A stretch of 64,000 nt of DNA from Ignavibacteriales bacterium (GTDB lineage Bacteria > Bacteroidota > Ignavibacteria > Ignavibacteriales > Ignavibacteriaceae), in the NCBI GenBank assembly GCA_003538625.1, contig DPRR01000007.1:124001-188000 (forward strand), read 5' to 3'. The position numbers were made by a program, and so were the translations under genes. Position 1 is the stretch's first letter. The number at the start of each line of letters is the position of its first letter. The notes below the pieces were generated by a model that had not been told where the DNA came from, searched no databases, and saw only the letters and a list, made by a program, of their open reading frames with translations. This document shows, piece by piece, positions 7,801 through 14,946 of the stretch.

Positions 7801-9846
7801 CTTTGTTGTTTGATAAAGCTGTCTATCTTTTATAAAACTAACCGAGATATTAAAGCTTGGTGAAAACTTATCGGTTAACTTCTCACGGATTTCAAAGCTG
7901 TTATTTACCGGTTTAAGTTTTTTGTAATATAAAATCTTATCGGTTTCATAAGTAAGAAGCAGTTCCTGGTTTGGGTCTGGAAGAAAAACATAAGCAATAA
8001 GCGAATCACCTTTTTCATAAGAATCTTTATCTGTAATGATTTCAAGTCCTGCACTTGTTCGCTGATAATAATAATCATTATAATCTCCTATGTAGAATGA
8101 ACTAGCTGCCTCAATCTCTCTTTCCTTTTCATCAAAAGCGATAATGCGATAATTATAATATCCAACTCTATCATTCTTCGGATTAAAAGTTACAACCGCA
8201 GAACCGGCTTCGTTTGTTTTAGCAAAAAGCGTATCGCTTTGCGATTTCATTCGCATACTTTTAGGATCATCCGGATAATTTATTATTACTCTAAAATCTG
8301 TTTGAATAGGTTTATCCGAAAAATCAGACGCATTTACTTTTAACTTCACATCTTTTCCCTGCTGAAAAAACCATTTGTCCGGCGAAGTTGAAATGGTAAA
8401 TGATCCACGCGTCACAAAAGCCTGAGTTGAACCAGTAATTGCTCTGCGTGAAGCATCAGTTACCTGAGCGGAGATAATATATTGATAATCAAAGTTCTTA
8501 TCTGAATCTACCTTGTAGTTAAACTCAAACTTTCCACTGTCACTCAAAACACCGGATTCCTGATGAATTAATTCCTGCTGTCCGCCAAAGTAGCGATCAT
8601 TTCTAAATCCCTTATAGAACCAGGACCATTCACTCCAATACCACCAGGGACGCCAGTAGTTTAGCCTGTAAATACTTATTTGAACCGAGGCTTCTTTAAC
8701 AGGAGAACCAAAATAATAATCTGCTGAAACTGTTGCAGCAATCTTATCTCCATTTGCATACTGATTTCTATCGGTGGTTACATTTACTTTGTATTCGGGT
8801 TTCTTGTATTCTTCAACTGTAAAAGATCCGTAGTAACTCATACCATCTTTTGTAAAGATAATTGAGTAGTAACCTAAATCTGCTTCTCCATCCAACAAAA
8901 ATTTTGCAGAAAGAGAACCAAACTCGTTTGTTGTAGCTTCACCATAGTAAACTTCTCTGTTCTTCGGAGATTTTACAGAGACATCAAACTTCATATCCTG
9001 TGCGTTCAGGATTTCATTTCCTTTTTTGTTTCTGAAAATTGCTTTGAAGTTTACTTCTTGTCCGGGTCTATAAACCGGTTGCTGTGTATAAATGTATGCT
9101 GTTAGATATTCAGATTGGTTTTGATTGAAGTAAAAATATGGATCACTTAAAATGATTTCACCACCAGAATACCCATAAAGTTGGATGTTTGAATTTTTTA
9201 TTCCTTCAAAATCCGACAGTTTGGCAAACAATAACCCTTCTTTGTCAGTAACTTTGCTACCTATCTGCTTTCCATCCTGGTAAAAATCAAATCTAGCTTT
9301 GCTGGCAAACTCACCAGTCTTTGCATCAGCAATAAATGCCAGGATCTCTTTCTGATTATTTTTATAAACCATGGCAAAGTTTGTAACCACTATCGCGCAG
9401 TAACCAACTTTATCATTACGAATAGCCTGAACTATATAAATTCCGGGTTCATCTATTTTGCCAATGCTGATCTCCCCAGAGTTGTAATTGTTCTTGGCTG
9501 TTGGTTTGTAATCCCACTCTTTCATAAAACTGGTATATTTTAGAAGTAGTGCTTTATCTTTTCCCCAGATATCAAAAGCATATCGACTATTATTCTGATC
9601 CAAAAGAGAAAAAAATCTAACCGGGTCGTCTATCTTCAATAACTTTAGGCTAAACTTTTTAATACTCTGAGAATAAGAGTAGAGATTTATCTTAGCAATA
9701 TCTCCCGGCACAAATGTCGTGTAGTTTGAAAGATAGAAGTTATCATTCTCATCAATCAATGGAAGCCTCGTTGAGCCGCTGATGAAAAAAGTTGTAAAAA
9801 AAATTGCAAGTAGGAAAATTATTCCACTTTTTTGATTTGATTTCAT
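4801..9846 (-). CDS. Bacterial alpha-2-macroglobulin with thioester motif
   Basis: A 1681-residue envelope protein of the alpha-2-macroglobulin family, which traps proteases in the periplasm or at the surface. The start chosen is the ATG at 9844-9846, because GGAG lies 8 bases upstream and a signal peptide follows (MKSNQKSGIIFLLAIFFTTFFIS). There is no lipobox cysteine. In order: macroglobulin domains including MG2 (YTQQPVYRPGQEVNFKAIF, about residue 255), a carboxypeptidase-regulatory-like domain (about 798-875), a flexible Gly/Met/Ser-rich stretch that may be the bait region, the A2M domain (ALIWKAHVVTDANGKAKVEF, about 950), then a thioester domain with GCVEQ (Cys1181). The C-terminus is rich in Tyr/Asp. 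Length fits bacterial homologues (about 1650). The usual partner, penicillin-binding protein 1C, is not beside it. Confidence 0.92.
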   Translation of the reverse strand: MKSNQKSGIIFLLAIFFTTFFISGSTRLPLIDENDNFYLSNYTTFVPGDIAKINLYSYSQSIKKFSLKLLKIDDPVRFFSLLDQNNSRYAFDIWGKDKALLLKYTSFMKEWDYKPTAKNNYNSGEISIGKIDEPGIYIVQAIRNDKVGYCAIVVTNFAMVYKNNQKEILAFIADAKTGEFASKARFDFYQDGKQIGSKVTDKEGLLFAKLSDFEGIKNSNIQLYGYSGGEIILSDPYFYFNQNQSEYLTAYIYTQQPVYRPGQEVNFKAIFRNKKGNEILNAQDMKFDVSVKSPKNREVYYGEATTNEFGSLSAKFLLDGEADLGYYSIIFTKDGMSYYGSFTVEEYKKPEYKVNVTTDRNQYANGDKIAATVSADYYFGSPVKEASVQISIYRLNYWRPWWYWSEWSWFYKGFRNDRYFGGQQELIHQESGVLSDSGKFEFNYKVDSDKNFDYQYIISAQVTDASRRAITGSTQAFVTRGSFTISTSPDKWFFQQGKDVKLKVNASDFSDKPIQTDFRVIINYPDDPKSMRMKSQSDTLFAKTNEAGSAVVTFNPKNDRVGYYNYRIIAFDEKEREIEAASSFYIGDYNDYYYQRTSAGLEIITDKDSYEKGDSLIAYVFLPDPNQELLLTYETDKILYYKKLKPVNNSFEIREKLTDKFSPSFNISVSFIKDRQLYQTTKLVGVLAKDKFLNITLNPSKEIYKPGEQAEYEIVVKDYLGNPVKNTEVSFGIIDESIYAIKEDETQPIETFFYSPQYSYMPTYNSLQSGYFSSYSRPATYIDKNYFSYKEDDTKHKGKLYGKITIENEESIPQGLFVILTGDRYYYTTKVDSIGNYKIENVAKGNYQLFISAGMGGMILISDVKVSGEKKYNFTIKEDQKKQIEDMIAQGVGGMGEGDVRGNNVAREELAPSTNSSRVVGLDMADGKMMKESKDKSAYVQADVRTNFVDALIWKAHVVTDANGKAKVEFKIPDNLTTWRTTVRGITEDTDVGQKVNKFISRKDLLVRMETPRFFRQDDEVVISTIVHNYLTKKKVTKIHFEGKNLKLISSFVNSKEVINKTGEEAKDTYEISIPSQAELRIDWKVRITNPTGEATLKVSALTDEESDAMEAKVPIIPNGIKVTNPVVLHYPQENVNETIEISFPENIDIRTATLSFNADPSLAGTMLKALDDLAGYPYGCVEQTMSRFLPTIIVAKTFKEINVPLKSQTIEELPKYVDAGLKRLYDHQHSDGGWGWWTNDQTHPYMTAYVIYGLSLAREAGYDINENVFYNGLNNLKNQITNAKSDIDETTLSYMIYSLSTAMKNQNFDKDNYVEIINILLRKDLKSYPLSLLAISLKNMNETQKAKDVVARLKKQVSEEKSFAFWGGEEWHYRWQNDNVQGTAFAVKAILNVEGNSDLISKAVRWLLLKRQGYSWRSTQETSVVLFALTDYLKTTKELDPDFSVKIFLNDKEVFKKSFDKSDVFKQSETLKFSGSELNTLKKGNNKLRIEKSGKGILYLSGLSEFFTEDIKSVENNNGFKVRREYYILETGEKDGRIIYFKKKFDGTVTSGQDIFVKTFVESKSENLDYFILEDMLPSGFEVVKDMDKYFIDGENNYQTYYDYYYDYMPWRWHYADREYRDEKVAFFVTSCQSKMEFSYIIKAQIPGEYKIMPAQGYLMYYPELNGFSDVVNIKVNDVK

Positions 9847-10105
9847 ATTTTCTCCAGAATTTAGAGCCTTATACAAACTTAAATAATAAAAGTGCCAATG
9901 TCTTTGCAGGGCTTTGTGATTTTTTTATTCTTACTTTATATAATGATGAGCTAAAATTTATATTTTCGACTTTAACACCAATACAGTCGATTGATTGGGC
10001 TACACCAGTTGAGCATCACAGAACGAAATAATCTATTGGATGGTCTAATGGCCCGGATTAAATTTGTATCAGCAATCCGATATGTTAAATTAATTAGAGG
10101 TGTTA

Positions 10106-10591
10106 TTGAGATCATTCGCAAAGATATTATTTGTCCTTGTTTTAGTTGCTTTGGTTGGTTTTACTTTAGTTGTAAATGAAGATAAAATCATTGAACCAGT
10201 TGTAGCTGAAAATACGACTTCTGTTGAAGAAGAAACGGTTACTGCTGATCGCTCTTTGGTTGAGTTTGTAGACAAAGGAAGTATGAAGGCATCGTGGTAC
10301 GGTCCTGGTTTTCATGGGCAAAAGACAGCAAACGGTGAGGTTTATAACCAGAATTCCTTTACAGCGGCTCACAAATCGTTAAAATTTGGCACTTTATTAA
10401 AGATTACTAATCTAAAAAACAATAGATCTGTTGTTGTAAGGATAAATGACCGGGGTCCTTATATACAGGGTAGAGATCTGGATCTTTCTAAAGCAGCAGC
10501 TCTGGAACTTGGAATGGTTCGCAGAGGCGTAGCGAAGATTAAGGTTGAGGAAATCAAAATAGCTGGATTAGATAATCAGTTGATGAACTAA
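10106..10591 (+). CDS. RlpA-like double-psi beta-barrel protein
   Basis: A 161-residue protein with an N-terminal membrane anchor or signal (FAKILFVLVLVALVGFTLVV), a short linker, and an RlpA-like domain: ASWYGPGFHGQKTANGEVYN, FTAAHKSLKFGTLLKITNL, VVVRINDRGPYIQGRDLDLS, AAALELGMVRRGVAKIKVE. RlpA proteins act on peptidoglycan lacking stem peptides, often at the septum. The conserved DRGP and the WYG.....TANGE catalytic region are present, but the C-terminal SPOR domain of classical RlpA is missing. No ATG fits. TTG at 10106 has AGAGG five bases upstream; GTG at 10100 is the other possibility. A good terminator follows, so it is probably transcribed alone. Confidence 0.85.
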   Translation: MRSFAKILFVLVLVALVGFTLVVNEDKIIEPVVAENTTSVEEETVTADRSLVEFVDKGSMKASWYGPGFHGQKTANGEVYNQNSFTAAHKSLKFGTLLKITNLKNNRSVVVRINDRGPYIQGRDLDLSKAAALELGMVRRGVAKIKVEEIKIAGLDNQLMN

Positions 10592-10617
10592 GAATAATTT
10601 CATCATATGCTACATTT

Positions 10618-10641
10618 AAACCCGGAACTAACCGGGTTTTT
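10618..10641 (+). terminator. Rho-independent terminator after the RlpA-like gene
   Basis: AAACCCGG-aacta-CCGGGTTTTT is a perfect 8-base stem running into a T tract, 26 bases past the stop codon. Confidence 0.85.
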
Positions 10642-10762
10642 CTATTTTAAAGATATAATCATCTTTACTCCCACATTTAAATTGAATTACTTTAATGCTT
10701 AGCTTATTTTAGCATAGCAAATATGAACAAATAATATAAATCATTTAATAAACGGAGCAATA

Positions 10763-11812
10763 ATGTTAAGTAAAATAAAAGAATTGTTAGGCAGTGAAGC
10801 TGATTCCCTGTTATCCTATAAAGCTAAATTTCCAAAAGAACAATTACATCTGCCCGGGCCGGATTTTGTTGATAGAATCTTTGCTCAAACAGATAGAAAT
10901 ATTAATGTATTAAAAAATCTCCAGTGGATTTTCCAAACCGGCAGATTGGCTGGAACAGGCTATGTTTCAATACTCCCGGTTGATCAGGGAATTGAGCATA
11001 GTGCCGGAGCGTCTTTTGCACCGAATCCGGTTTACTTTGATCCGGAAAATATTGTAAAACTTGCGATTGAAGGCGGGTGCAATGCAGTTGCATCAACTCT
11101 TGGTGTACTTGGAATGACAGCAAGAAAATATGCCCACAAAATTCCTTTTATAGTTAAGATTAATCATAATGAACTTTTAACCTACCCAAATAAATTTGAT
11201 CAGATAATGTTTGCAAATGTTGAGCAGGCTTATGATATGGGAGCGGCTGCAGTTGGTGCAACTATTTATTTTGGATCAGAGGAAAGTACAAGACAGATTA
11301 TTGAGGTTAGTGAACAATTCCAATATGCGCACGAACTTGGTATGGCAACGGTTTTATGGTGCTATCTGAGAAATCCTGCCTTTAAATCAGATAAAGATTA
11401 CCATGTTTCTGCTGATTTAACAGGACAGGCAAACCATCTTGGTGTTACGATTGAAGCTGATATTATCAAACAAAAACTACCCGAAAATAACGGCGGCTAC
11501 AACTCATTAAAGAATTATGGTAAAACAAGTAAAAAAGTTTATACTGATTTAACAACAGATCATCAGATTGATCTTACACGTTATCAGGTTATAAATAATT
11601 ATATGGGTCGTGCCGGATTGATTAACAGCGGCGGTGCTTCCGGTGAAAACGATTTTGCCGAAGCAGCTAAAACAGCAGTTATCAATAAACGTGCTGGCGG
11701 TATGGGATTGATCTCAGGCCGTAAAGCTTTCCAGCGCCCGATGGCGGAAGGTGTAAAATTATTAAATCTTATTCAGGATGTTTATGCTGAAAAAGAAATA
11801 ACTGTGGCATAG
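10763..11812 (+). CDS. fbaB: Class I fructose-bisphosphate aldolase (FbaB/DhnA type)
   Basis: Cleaves and forms fructose 1,6-bisphosphate in glycolysis and gluconeogenesis through a Schiff-base lysine. The sequence matches the bacterial FbaB group from end to end: TGYVSILPVDQGIEHSAGAS near residue 65, KIPFIVKINHNELL, and the phosphate-binding end RAGGMGLISGRKAFQRPM. Its 349 residues are the normal length for FbaB. The ATG at 10763 follows ACGGAG at a 7-base distance. It stands alone between two terminators. No class II aldolase is visible in the window. Confidence 0.93.
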   Translation: MLSKIKELLGSEADSLLSYKAKFPKEQLHLPGPDFVDRIFAQTDRNINVLKNLQWIFQTGRLAGTGYVSILPVDQGIEHSAGASFAPNPVYFDPENIVKLAIEGGCNAVASTLGVLGMTARKYAHKIPFIVKINHNELLTYPNKFDQIMFANVEQAYDMGAAAVGATIYFGSEESTRQIIEVSEQFQYAHELGMATVLWCYLRNPAFKSDKDYHVSADLTGQANHLGVTIEADIIKQKLPENNGGYNSLKNYGKTSKKVYTDLTTDHQIDLTRYQVINNYMGRAGLINSGGASGENDFAEAAKTAVINKRAGGMGLISGRKAFQRPMAEGVKLLNLIQDVYAEKEITVA

Positions 11813-11840
11813 CTAGATAACCCGCAATATTTAATGCAAT

Positions 11841-11869
11841 AAGGCTGTTCGTACTGAACGGCCTTTTTT
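11841..11869 (+). terminator. Rho-independent terminator after fbaB
   Basis: AAGGCTGTTC-gta-ctGAACGGCCTT followed by a run of T; a stem of about 9-10 pairs with one mismatch. It separates fbaB from the convergent HAD gene. Confidence 0.85.
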
Positions 11870-11900
11870 GTTGATTAAAAACTTTATGTTTTAAAAAGAT

Positions 11901-12551
11901 TTAAATTTTCTCTAAAATATTTTCAATACTTTCAACTATAAAATCAGGATTTTCAATTTCTAACAATTCTTTCGTTCGGTAACCGTACAAAACACCGCAA
12001 GTGTATGAGCCGGCATTTTTTCCGCATTGAATATCGAGTTCTGTATCACCAACCATTAAAGTATTCTTAACATCCACATTTAGATCATAACAAATTTTTA
12101 ATAAAGGTTCGGGAGAAGGTTTATGTGCAATTCCGTCCCGCCTTCCCATAACAAGATCAAAATATTTTCTAAGATTAAAATGATCAATTATTTTATCCGC
12201 CTGATCCTGAATTTTTGTAGTAAGTAATGAAACATGAATGTCCCGATCTTTGAGAGCACTTAATGTTTTTTCAACTCCATCATAAACTTTAGAGTATTCC
12301 ATCTGCTCAAAGTAATTGGTCTTATAAATCGAAATGAATTTTTCAAAGTCAGGCACGATGATATTAAAAGCACTAAATATATCTACAAAATGCTGACCTA
12401 TTTTTAGGGCAAATCTTTCTTCGCTAACATCAAATTCTACTCCCAGTTTACCTAAAGCAAAAGCAGTTGCATTATAGATGGTTTTATTAGAATCCACTAA
12501 GGTCCCATCAAGATCAAAGCAACAATGTTTAATAAGTGTTTTTTGTTTCAA
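11901..12551 (-). CDS. HAD-superfamily phosphatase, phosphoglycolate phosphatase-like
   Basis: A soluble phosphatase of about 216 residues with all four HAD motifs: DLDGTLVD (nucleophile Asp), a Thr in SLLTTK, the Lys in HKPSPEPL, and VGDTELDIQ. The cap is the small helical type found in Gph and PpaX. The substrate cannot be read from sequence; 2-phosphoglycolate or pyrophosphate are the usual ones. The open frame continues upstream, but that part lies out of frame inside the preceding Cys-rich gene. I place the start at TTG 12549-12551, which has AAGGA about 5-6 bases before it. That gives a 23-base overlap with the upstream gene and suggests translational coupling. Confidence 0.85.
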   Translation of the reverse strand: MKQKTLIKHCCFDLDGTLVDSNKTIYNATAFALGKLGVEFDVSEERFALKIGQHFVDIFSAFNIIVPDFEKFISIYKTNYFEQMEYSKVYDGVEKTLSALKDRDIHVSLLTTKIQDQADKIIDHFNLRKYFDLVMGRRDGIAHKPSPEPLLKICYDLNVDVKNTLMVGDTELDIQCGKNAGSYTCGVLYGYRTKELLEIENPDFIVESIENILEKI

Positions 12552-12735
12552 ATTTTTCCTTTTCTTCTTCGGTAAGATTTTGTTCAGTTGGTTGTTCACA
12601 AATTTCCCCTTTGCAACATTCATCAATATTATATCCACAGACAGAACATTGACCATGACCGTGAACCCAAATAATGTAATTTGGATACCCGCACCACTGA
12701 CAAATTGAAATTTGGGGTTGGAAAATTTCTTGCAT
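12529..12735 (-). CDS. Small Cys-rich protein, probable zinc ribbon
   Basis: A 68-residue protein I cannot name. It has CQWCGYPN near the start and HGHGQCSVCGYNIDECCKGEICE in the middle. Two CxxC pairs 18 residues apart form a typical zinc-ribbon frame, with a further Cys cluster and two His between. The C-terminus is a charged Glu/Lys tail. There is no signal peptide, so it should be cytoplasmic. It is the first gene of a two-gene unit and overlaps the HAD phosphatase start by 23 bases. Zinc binding is inferred from Cys spacing only. Confidence 0.65.
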   Translation of the reverse strand: MQEIFQPQISICQWCGYPNYIIWVHGHGQCSVCGYNIDECCKGEICEQPTEQNLTEEEKEKFETKNTY

Positions 12736-12964
12736 TAACTAGTAGCCTATTCTCATTTGGCTAAAATATTTTTTTTATAACACTTTGTTTTTATTATTAA
12801 AAATACAATTTTCTCGCACAGAAAAACAAAGGTTATTCAAATAAAACAGCATATATATCAATCTCAAAATTTTAAATTGGATAATAATTTCGTCTCAATG
12901 CATGTAATTAAGAGTGGAATTTTTCTGATTCTGTTTAATTTTATAAAAAAAACCAAGTTTAACA

Positions 12965-12992
12965 TTGGCATAATAGTTAATACAGTTATACC
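12965..12992 (+). promoter_or_regulatory. Possible sigma-70-type promoter
   Basis: TTGGCA (12965-12970), 16 bases, then TATACC (12987-12992), about 25 bases before the ATG at 13018. AAGGAG lies between. The -10 match is partial, so this is tentative. Nothing else is visible in the gap 12736-13017. Confidence 0.35.
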
Positions 12993-13017
12993 AAATCAAT
13001 CAAACAAGGAGTAATAT

Positions 13018-13434
13018 ATGAAAAAAACGTTCGTACTTTTTGCTGTTCTACTTGCTCTGGTTCTTGGAATAAACCAAAGTATCTTTGCTCAAAATGAACC
13101 CGTGCTTTACTTTTGTGAAAAGTATGGCAGCGATGGTGAAATTGGAGTTAGCGATAGATTTACAACCGGATATTTAACCGTTATGGTTAAATGCGATTAT
13201 GCACTTGATCTGGAAGATTGTTCTATTCAGTTTGATAAGTACAATACACGATCTAAAAAATTTGAGTACTACAAAAAATTTAGTTACGTGGTTGAACCGG
13301 ATATGAAGTATATCTACTTTGCTAAAAACGATGAAAGCGATATGAAATTTGAGGAACCTGGATTTTACCGGGTTTTCTTACTTGACGACAGAGATAAAAC
13401 TGTTGCAAGTGCTCTAATAGAAATCATTGACTAA
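13018..13434 (+). CDS. Small exported protein of unknown function
   Basis: 138 residues with a clear signal peptide (MKKTFVLFAVLLALVLGINQSIFAQ, cleavage after FAQ) and AAGGAG 7 bases before the ATG. The mature part is about 113 residues, rich in aromatic and acidic residues, with a predicted beta pattern (YFCEKYG, GYLTVMVKCDYALDLEDCSIQF, GFYRVFLLDDRDKTVASALIEI). Three Cys residues could allow one disulfide. I recognise no family. The end, PGFYRVFLLD..., resembles a single Ig-like or copper-binding beta-sandwich fold, but that is only an impression. Transcribed alone, with its own terminator. Confidence 0.8.
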   Translation: MKKTFVLFAVLLALVLGINQSIFAQNEPVLYFCEKYGSDGEIGVSDRFTTGYLTVMVKCDYALDLEDCSIQFDKYNTRSKKFEYYKKFSYVVEPDMKYIYFAKNDESDMKFEEPGFYRVFLLDDRDKTVASALIEIID

Positions 13435-13451
13435 CTACCAAAATATCTATT

Positions 13452-13480
13452 AAGCGGTACTTTTGTACCGCTTTTTTTAT
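13452..13480 (+). terminator. Rho-independent terminator
   Basis: AAGCGGTAC-tttt-GTACCGCTT followed by T tract; a perfect 9-base stem 17 bases past the stop of the exported protein gene. Confidence 0.9.
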
Positions 13481-13542
13481 TTTAAAGCAAATTTATTTGT
13501 TAAGATGTTTTAACTTTACGTATCAACTAAAAAAAAATTGAA

Positions 13543-14097
13543 ATGATAAAATTAAACTTAGGCTGCGGTAAAGACTTAAAAGGAGGATACATTAATCTTG
13601 ATATTGTTGATTACGGCGGAAACCAGATTCACGATATCAATACTTTTCCATACCCTTTCCCAGAAAATCATTTTGATGAAATCTATGCGTCACACGTTCT
13701 TGAGCATATTGATAACTTTAATAAAACAATTACAGAACTTTACAGGATTCTGAAACCAAGCGGAATTATGATAGTTTATGCTCCATTCTTTTTAAATACA
13801 AAATACTTCGGGGACCCCGATCATAAAATTCCGTTTTCAATCAGGACTTTTGATAATTATGAATACATCGGTAATCGAAAACTAAAGTTTTACGAAAAGT
13901 GGAAATTGAATCATCGAACCAATTATGAAACCGGAGCTCAGTTTGAAGTGTTGGAGAAAAAATTCATAACATCTCACTTTGCTGTTCTAAAGTGGATGGA
14001 TTTTTTCGTGAATATCGAACCCGTTATATATGAAAGATTTTTTTCCGGGATCTTTTCACCGGAAGAAATTTATTTTAAACTCAAAGCAATTAAGTAA
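13543..14097 (+). CDS. Class I SAM-dependent methyltransferase
   Basis: 184 residues of the Methyltransf_11 type. Motif I is LNLGCGKDLKGG at the very N-terminus, the acidic residue of motif II is NLDIVD, and YASHVLEHIDN and LYRILKPSGIMIVYAPFF follow. The fold is complete but short, and the C-terminal half (KFYEKWKLNHRTNYETG...) is rich in aromatic residues. Such stand-alone enzymes often modify sugars, lipids or quinones; the substrate cannot be told here. It is convergent with the DUF423 gene and not in an obvious operon. Confidence 0.82.
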   Translation: MIKLNLGCGKDLKGGYINLDIVDYGGNQIHDINTFPYPFPENHFDEIYASHVLEHIDNFNKTITELYRILKPSGIMIVYAPFFLNTKYFGDPDHKIPFSIRTFDNYEYIGNRKLKFYEKWKLNHRTNYETGAQFEVLEKKFITSHFAVLKWMDFFVNIEPVIYERFFSGIFSPEEIYFKLKAIK

Positions 14098-14126
14098 TAA
14101 TTCTTTTGCAAATTCTCTTTTAAAGT

Positions 14127-14146
14127 AAATACTTTGCAAAGTATTT
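14127..14146. terminator. Probable bidirectional terminator
   Basis: AAATACTTT-gc-AAAGTATTT, a perfect 9-base stem between two convergent genes, with T-rich sequence on the right and A-rich on the left. The stem is AT-rich, so it is weaker than the others in the window. Confidence 0.5.
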
Positions 14147-14514
14147 TATTGCTTAATTTTAATCGCTTCATAAATTATTAACAACCATCCGATTAAAAAG
14201 CAAAAACCGCCAAATGGAGTTATCATGGCCCAAAATCTTACTCCAGTTGTTGAATAGATATAGAGTGAAAAAGAAAATAAAATTATTCCCAGCAAAAAAA
14301 ATATTGAAGGTAATTTGCCTTTAATAATTGTAGTTAAGGCAAGGATAAGCAGCGCAATTGAATGAATAAGCTGATAGAGCACTCCTGTTTTATAAACCTC
14401 TAACATCTGAGAAGAAAGTTTTTCTCTCATTCCGTGTGCTCCAAAAGCTCCGATTGCAACTGAGGTAAATCCGGAAACAGCGGCAATTATCAACCATAAT
14501 TTTTTATCATTCAT
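14146..14514 (-). CDS. DUF423 membrane protein (YgdD family)
   Basis: A 122-residue membrane protein with four predicted helices and the DUF423 hallmarks IAAVSGFTSVAIGAFGAHGMR and VLYQLIHSIALLILAL, ending in TPFGGFCFLIGWLLIIY. The family is widespread in bacteria and has no proven function. An in-frame ATG 13 codons upstream exists. I chose the ATG at 14512-14514 because the domain begins there (MNDKKLWLIIAAVSGF), with AAGGA 10 bases before. Confidence 0.87.
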   Translation of the reverse strand: MNDKKLWLIIAAVSGFTSVAIGAFGAHGMREKLSSQMLEVYKTGVLYQLIHSIALLILALTTIIKGKLPSIFFLLGIILFSFSLYIYSTTGVRFWAMITPFGGFCFLIGWLLIIYEAIKIKQ

Positions 14515-14598
14515 AGCTTTCAAATCCTTATTTGTATTGAATAGTAAAAACAAATTTTATTAACTTTGCCCACAATTTAATCACAACAAAGAAAAGAA

Positions 14599-14940
14599 AT
14601 GAAGATATTACAAAAATCTATTTTACCGTTACTATTAATTTTTATCGTTTTTATAATTTATACGCTTTATTTTGCCGGCGGCGGAGATCTTGGATCTTTT
14701 GATGACTTTGATCCAAACAATAATGCTGTAAAAGAAATAAGAGTACAGCTTATAGCGGATCGTGGAATTACTCGGCAAGGTGAGGATGTGGTTTTTTATG
14801 CGGCTGATAAAAATGGAAAAGTTATGCTTGTAAATGGACATGTAACATTACCTGAAGGATTTGACAAAGCTAAAGTGATTGTTCTTAAAGGTCATTTAAG
14901 CGGAAGCAGTTTTCACACGCACGAAGTTTTACTCGATTAA
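14599..14940 (+). CDS. CcmE-like OB-fold membrane-anchored protein
   Basis: 113 residues: one N-terminal membrane helix (ILPLLLIFIVFIIYTLYFAG), then about 70 residues in the envelope. The pattern IRVQLIADRG, DVVFYAAD, VMLVNGHVTLPEGFDKAKVIVLKGHL and FHTHEVLLD resembles the OB-fold of the cytochrome c heme chaperone CcmE (family V.Y.GILPD.F..GQGVVVEG....F.A.EVLAKH). It stops at VLLD, just before the position where CcmE has its heme-binding His. If related, it is a heme-less variant. It lies 6 bases before uvrB, on the same strand, so the two may be co-transcribed. Similarity is by eye. Confidence 0.5.
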   Translation: MKILQKSILPLLLIFIVFIIYTLYFAGGGDLGSFDDFDPNNNAVKEIRVQLIADRGITRQGEDVVFYAADKNGKVMLVNGHVTLPEGFDKAKVIVLKGHLSGSSFHTHEVLLD

Positions 14941-14946
14941 TTATTT

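Noticed and set aside
10682..10710. TTGAAT, 17 bases, TATTTT before fbaB as a promoter
   Set aside because: The -10 match is poor and AT-rich intergenic DNA gives many such hits by chance; not listed as a feature.
12551..12656. 35-residue N-terminal extension of the HAD phosphatase
   Set aside because: It is the out-of-frame reading of the Cys-rich gene, basic and unlike HAD proteins; a TTG with a ribosome site lies right before the domain.
14514..14553. Longer DUF423 reading frame
   Set aside because: The extra 13 residues (MFLLFNTNKDLKA) precede the family's natural start and show no family match.
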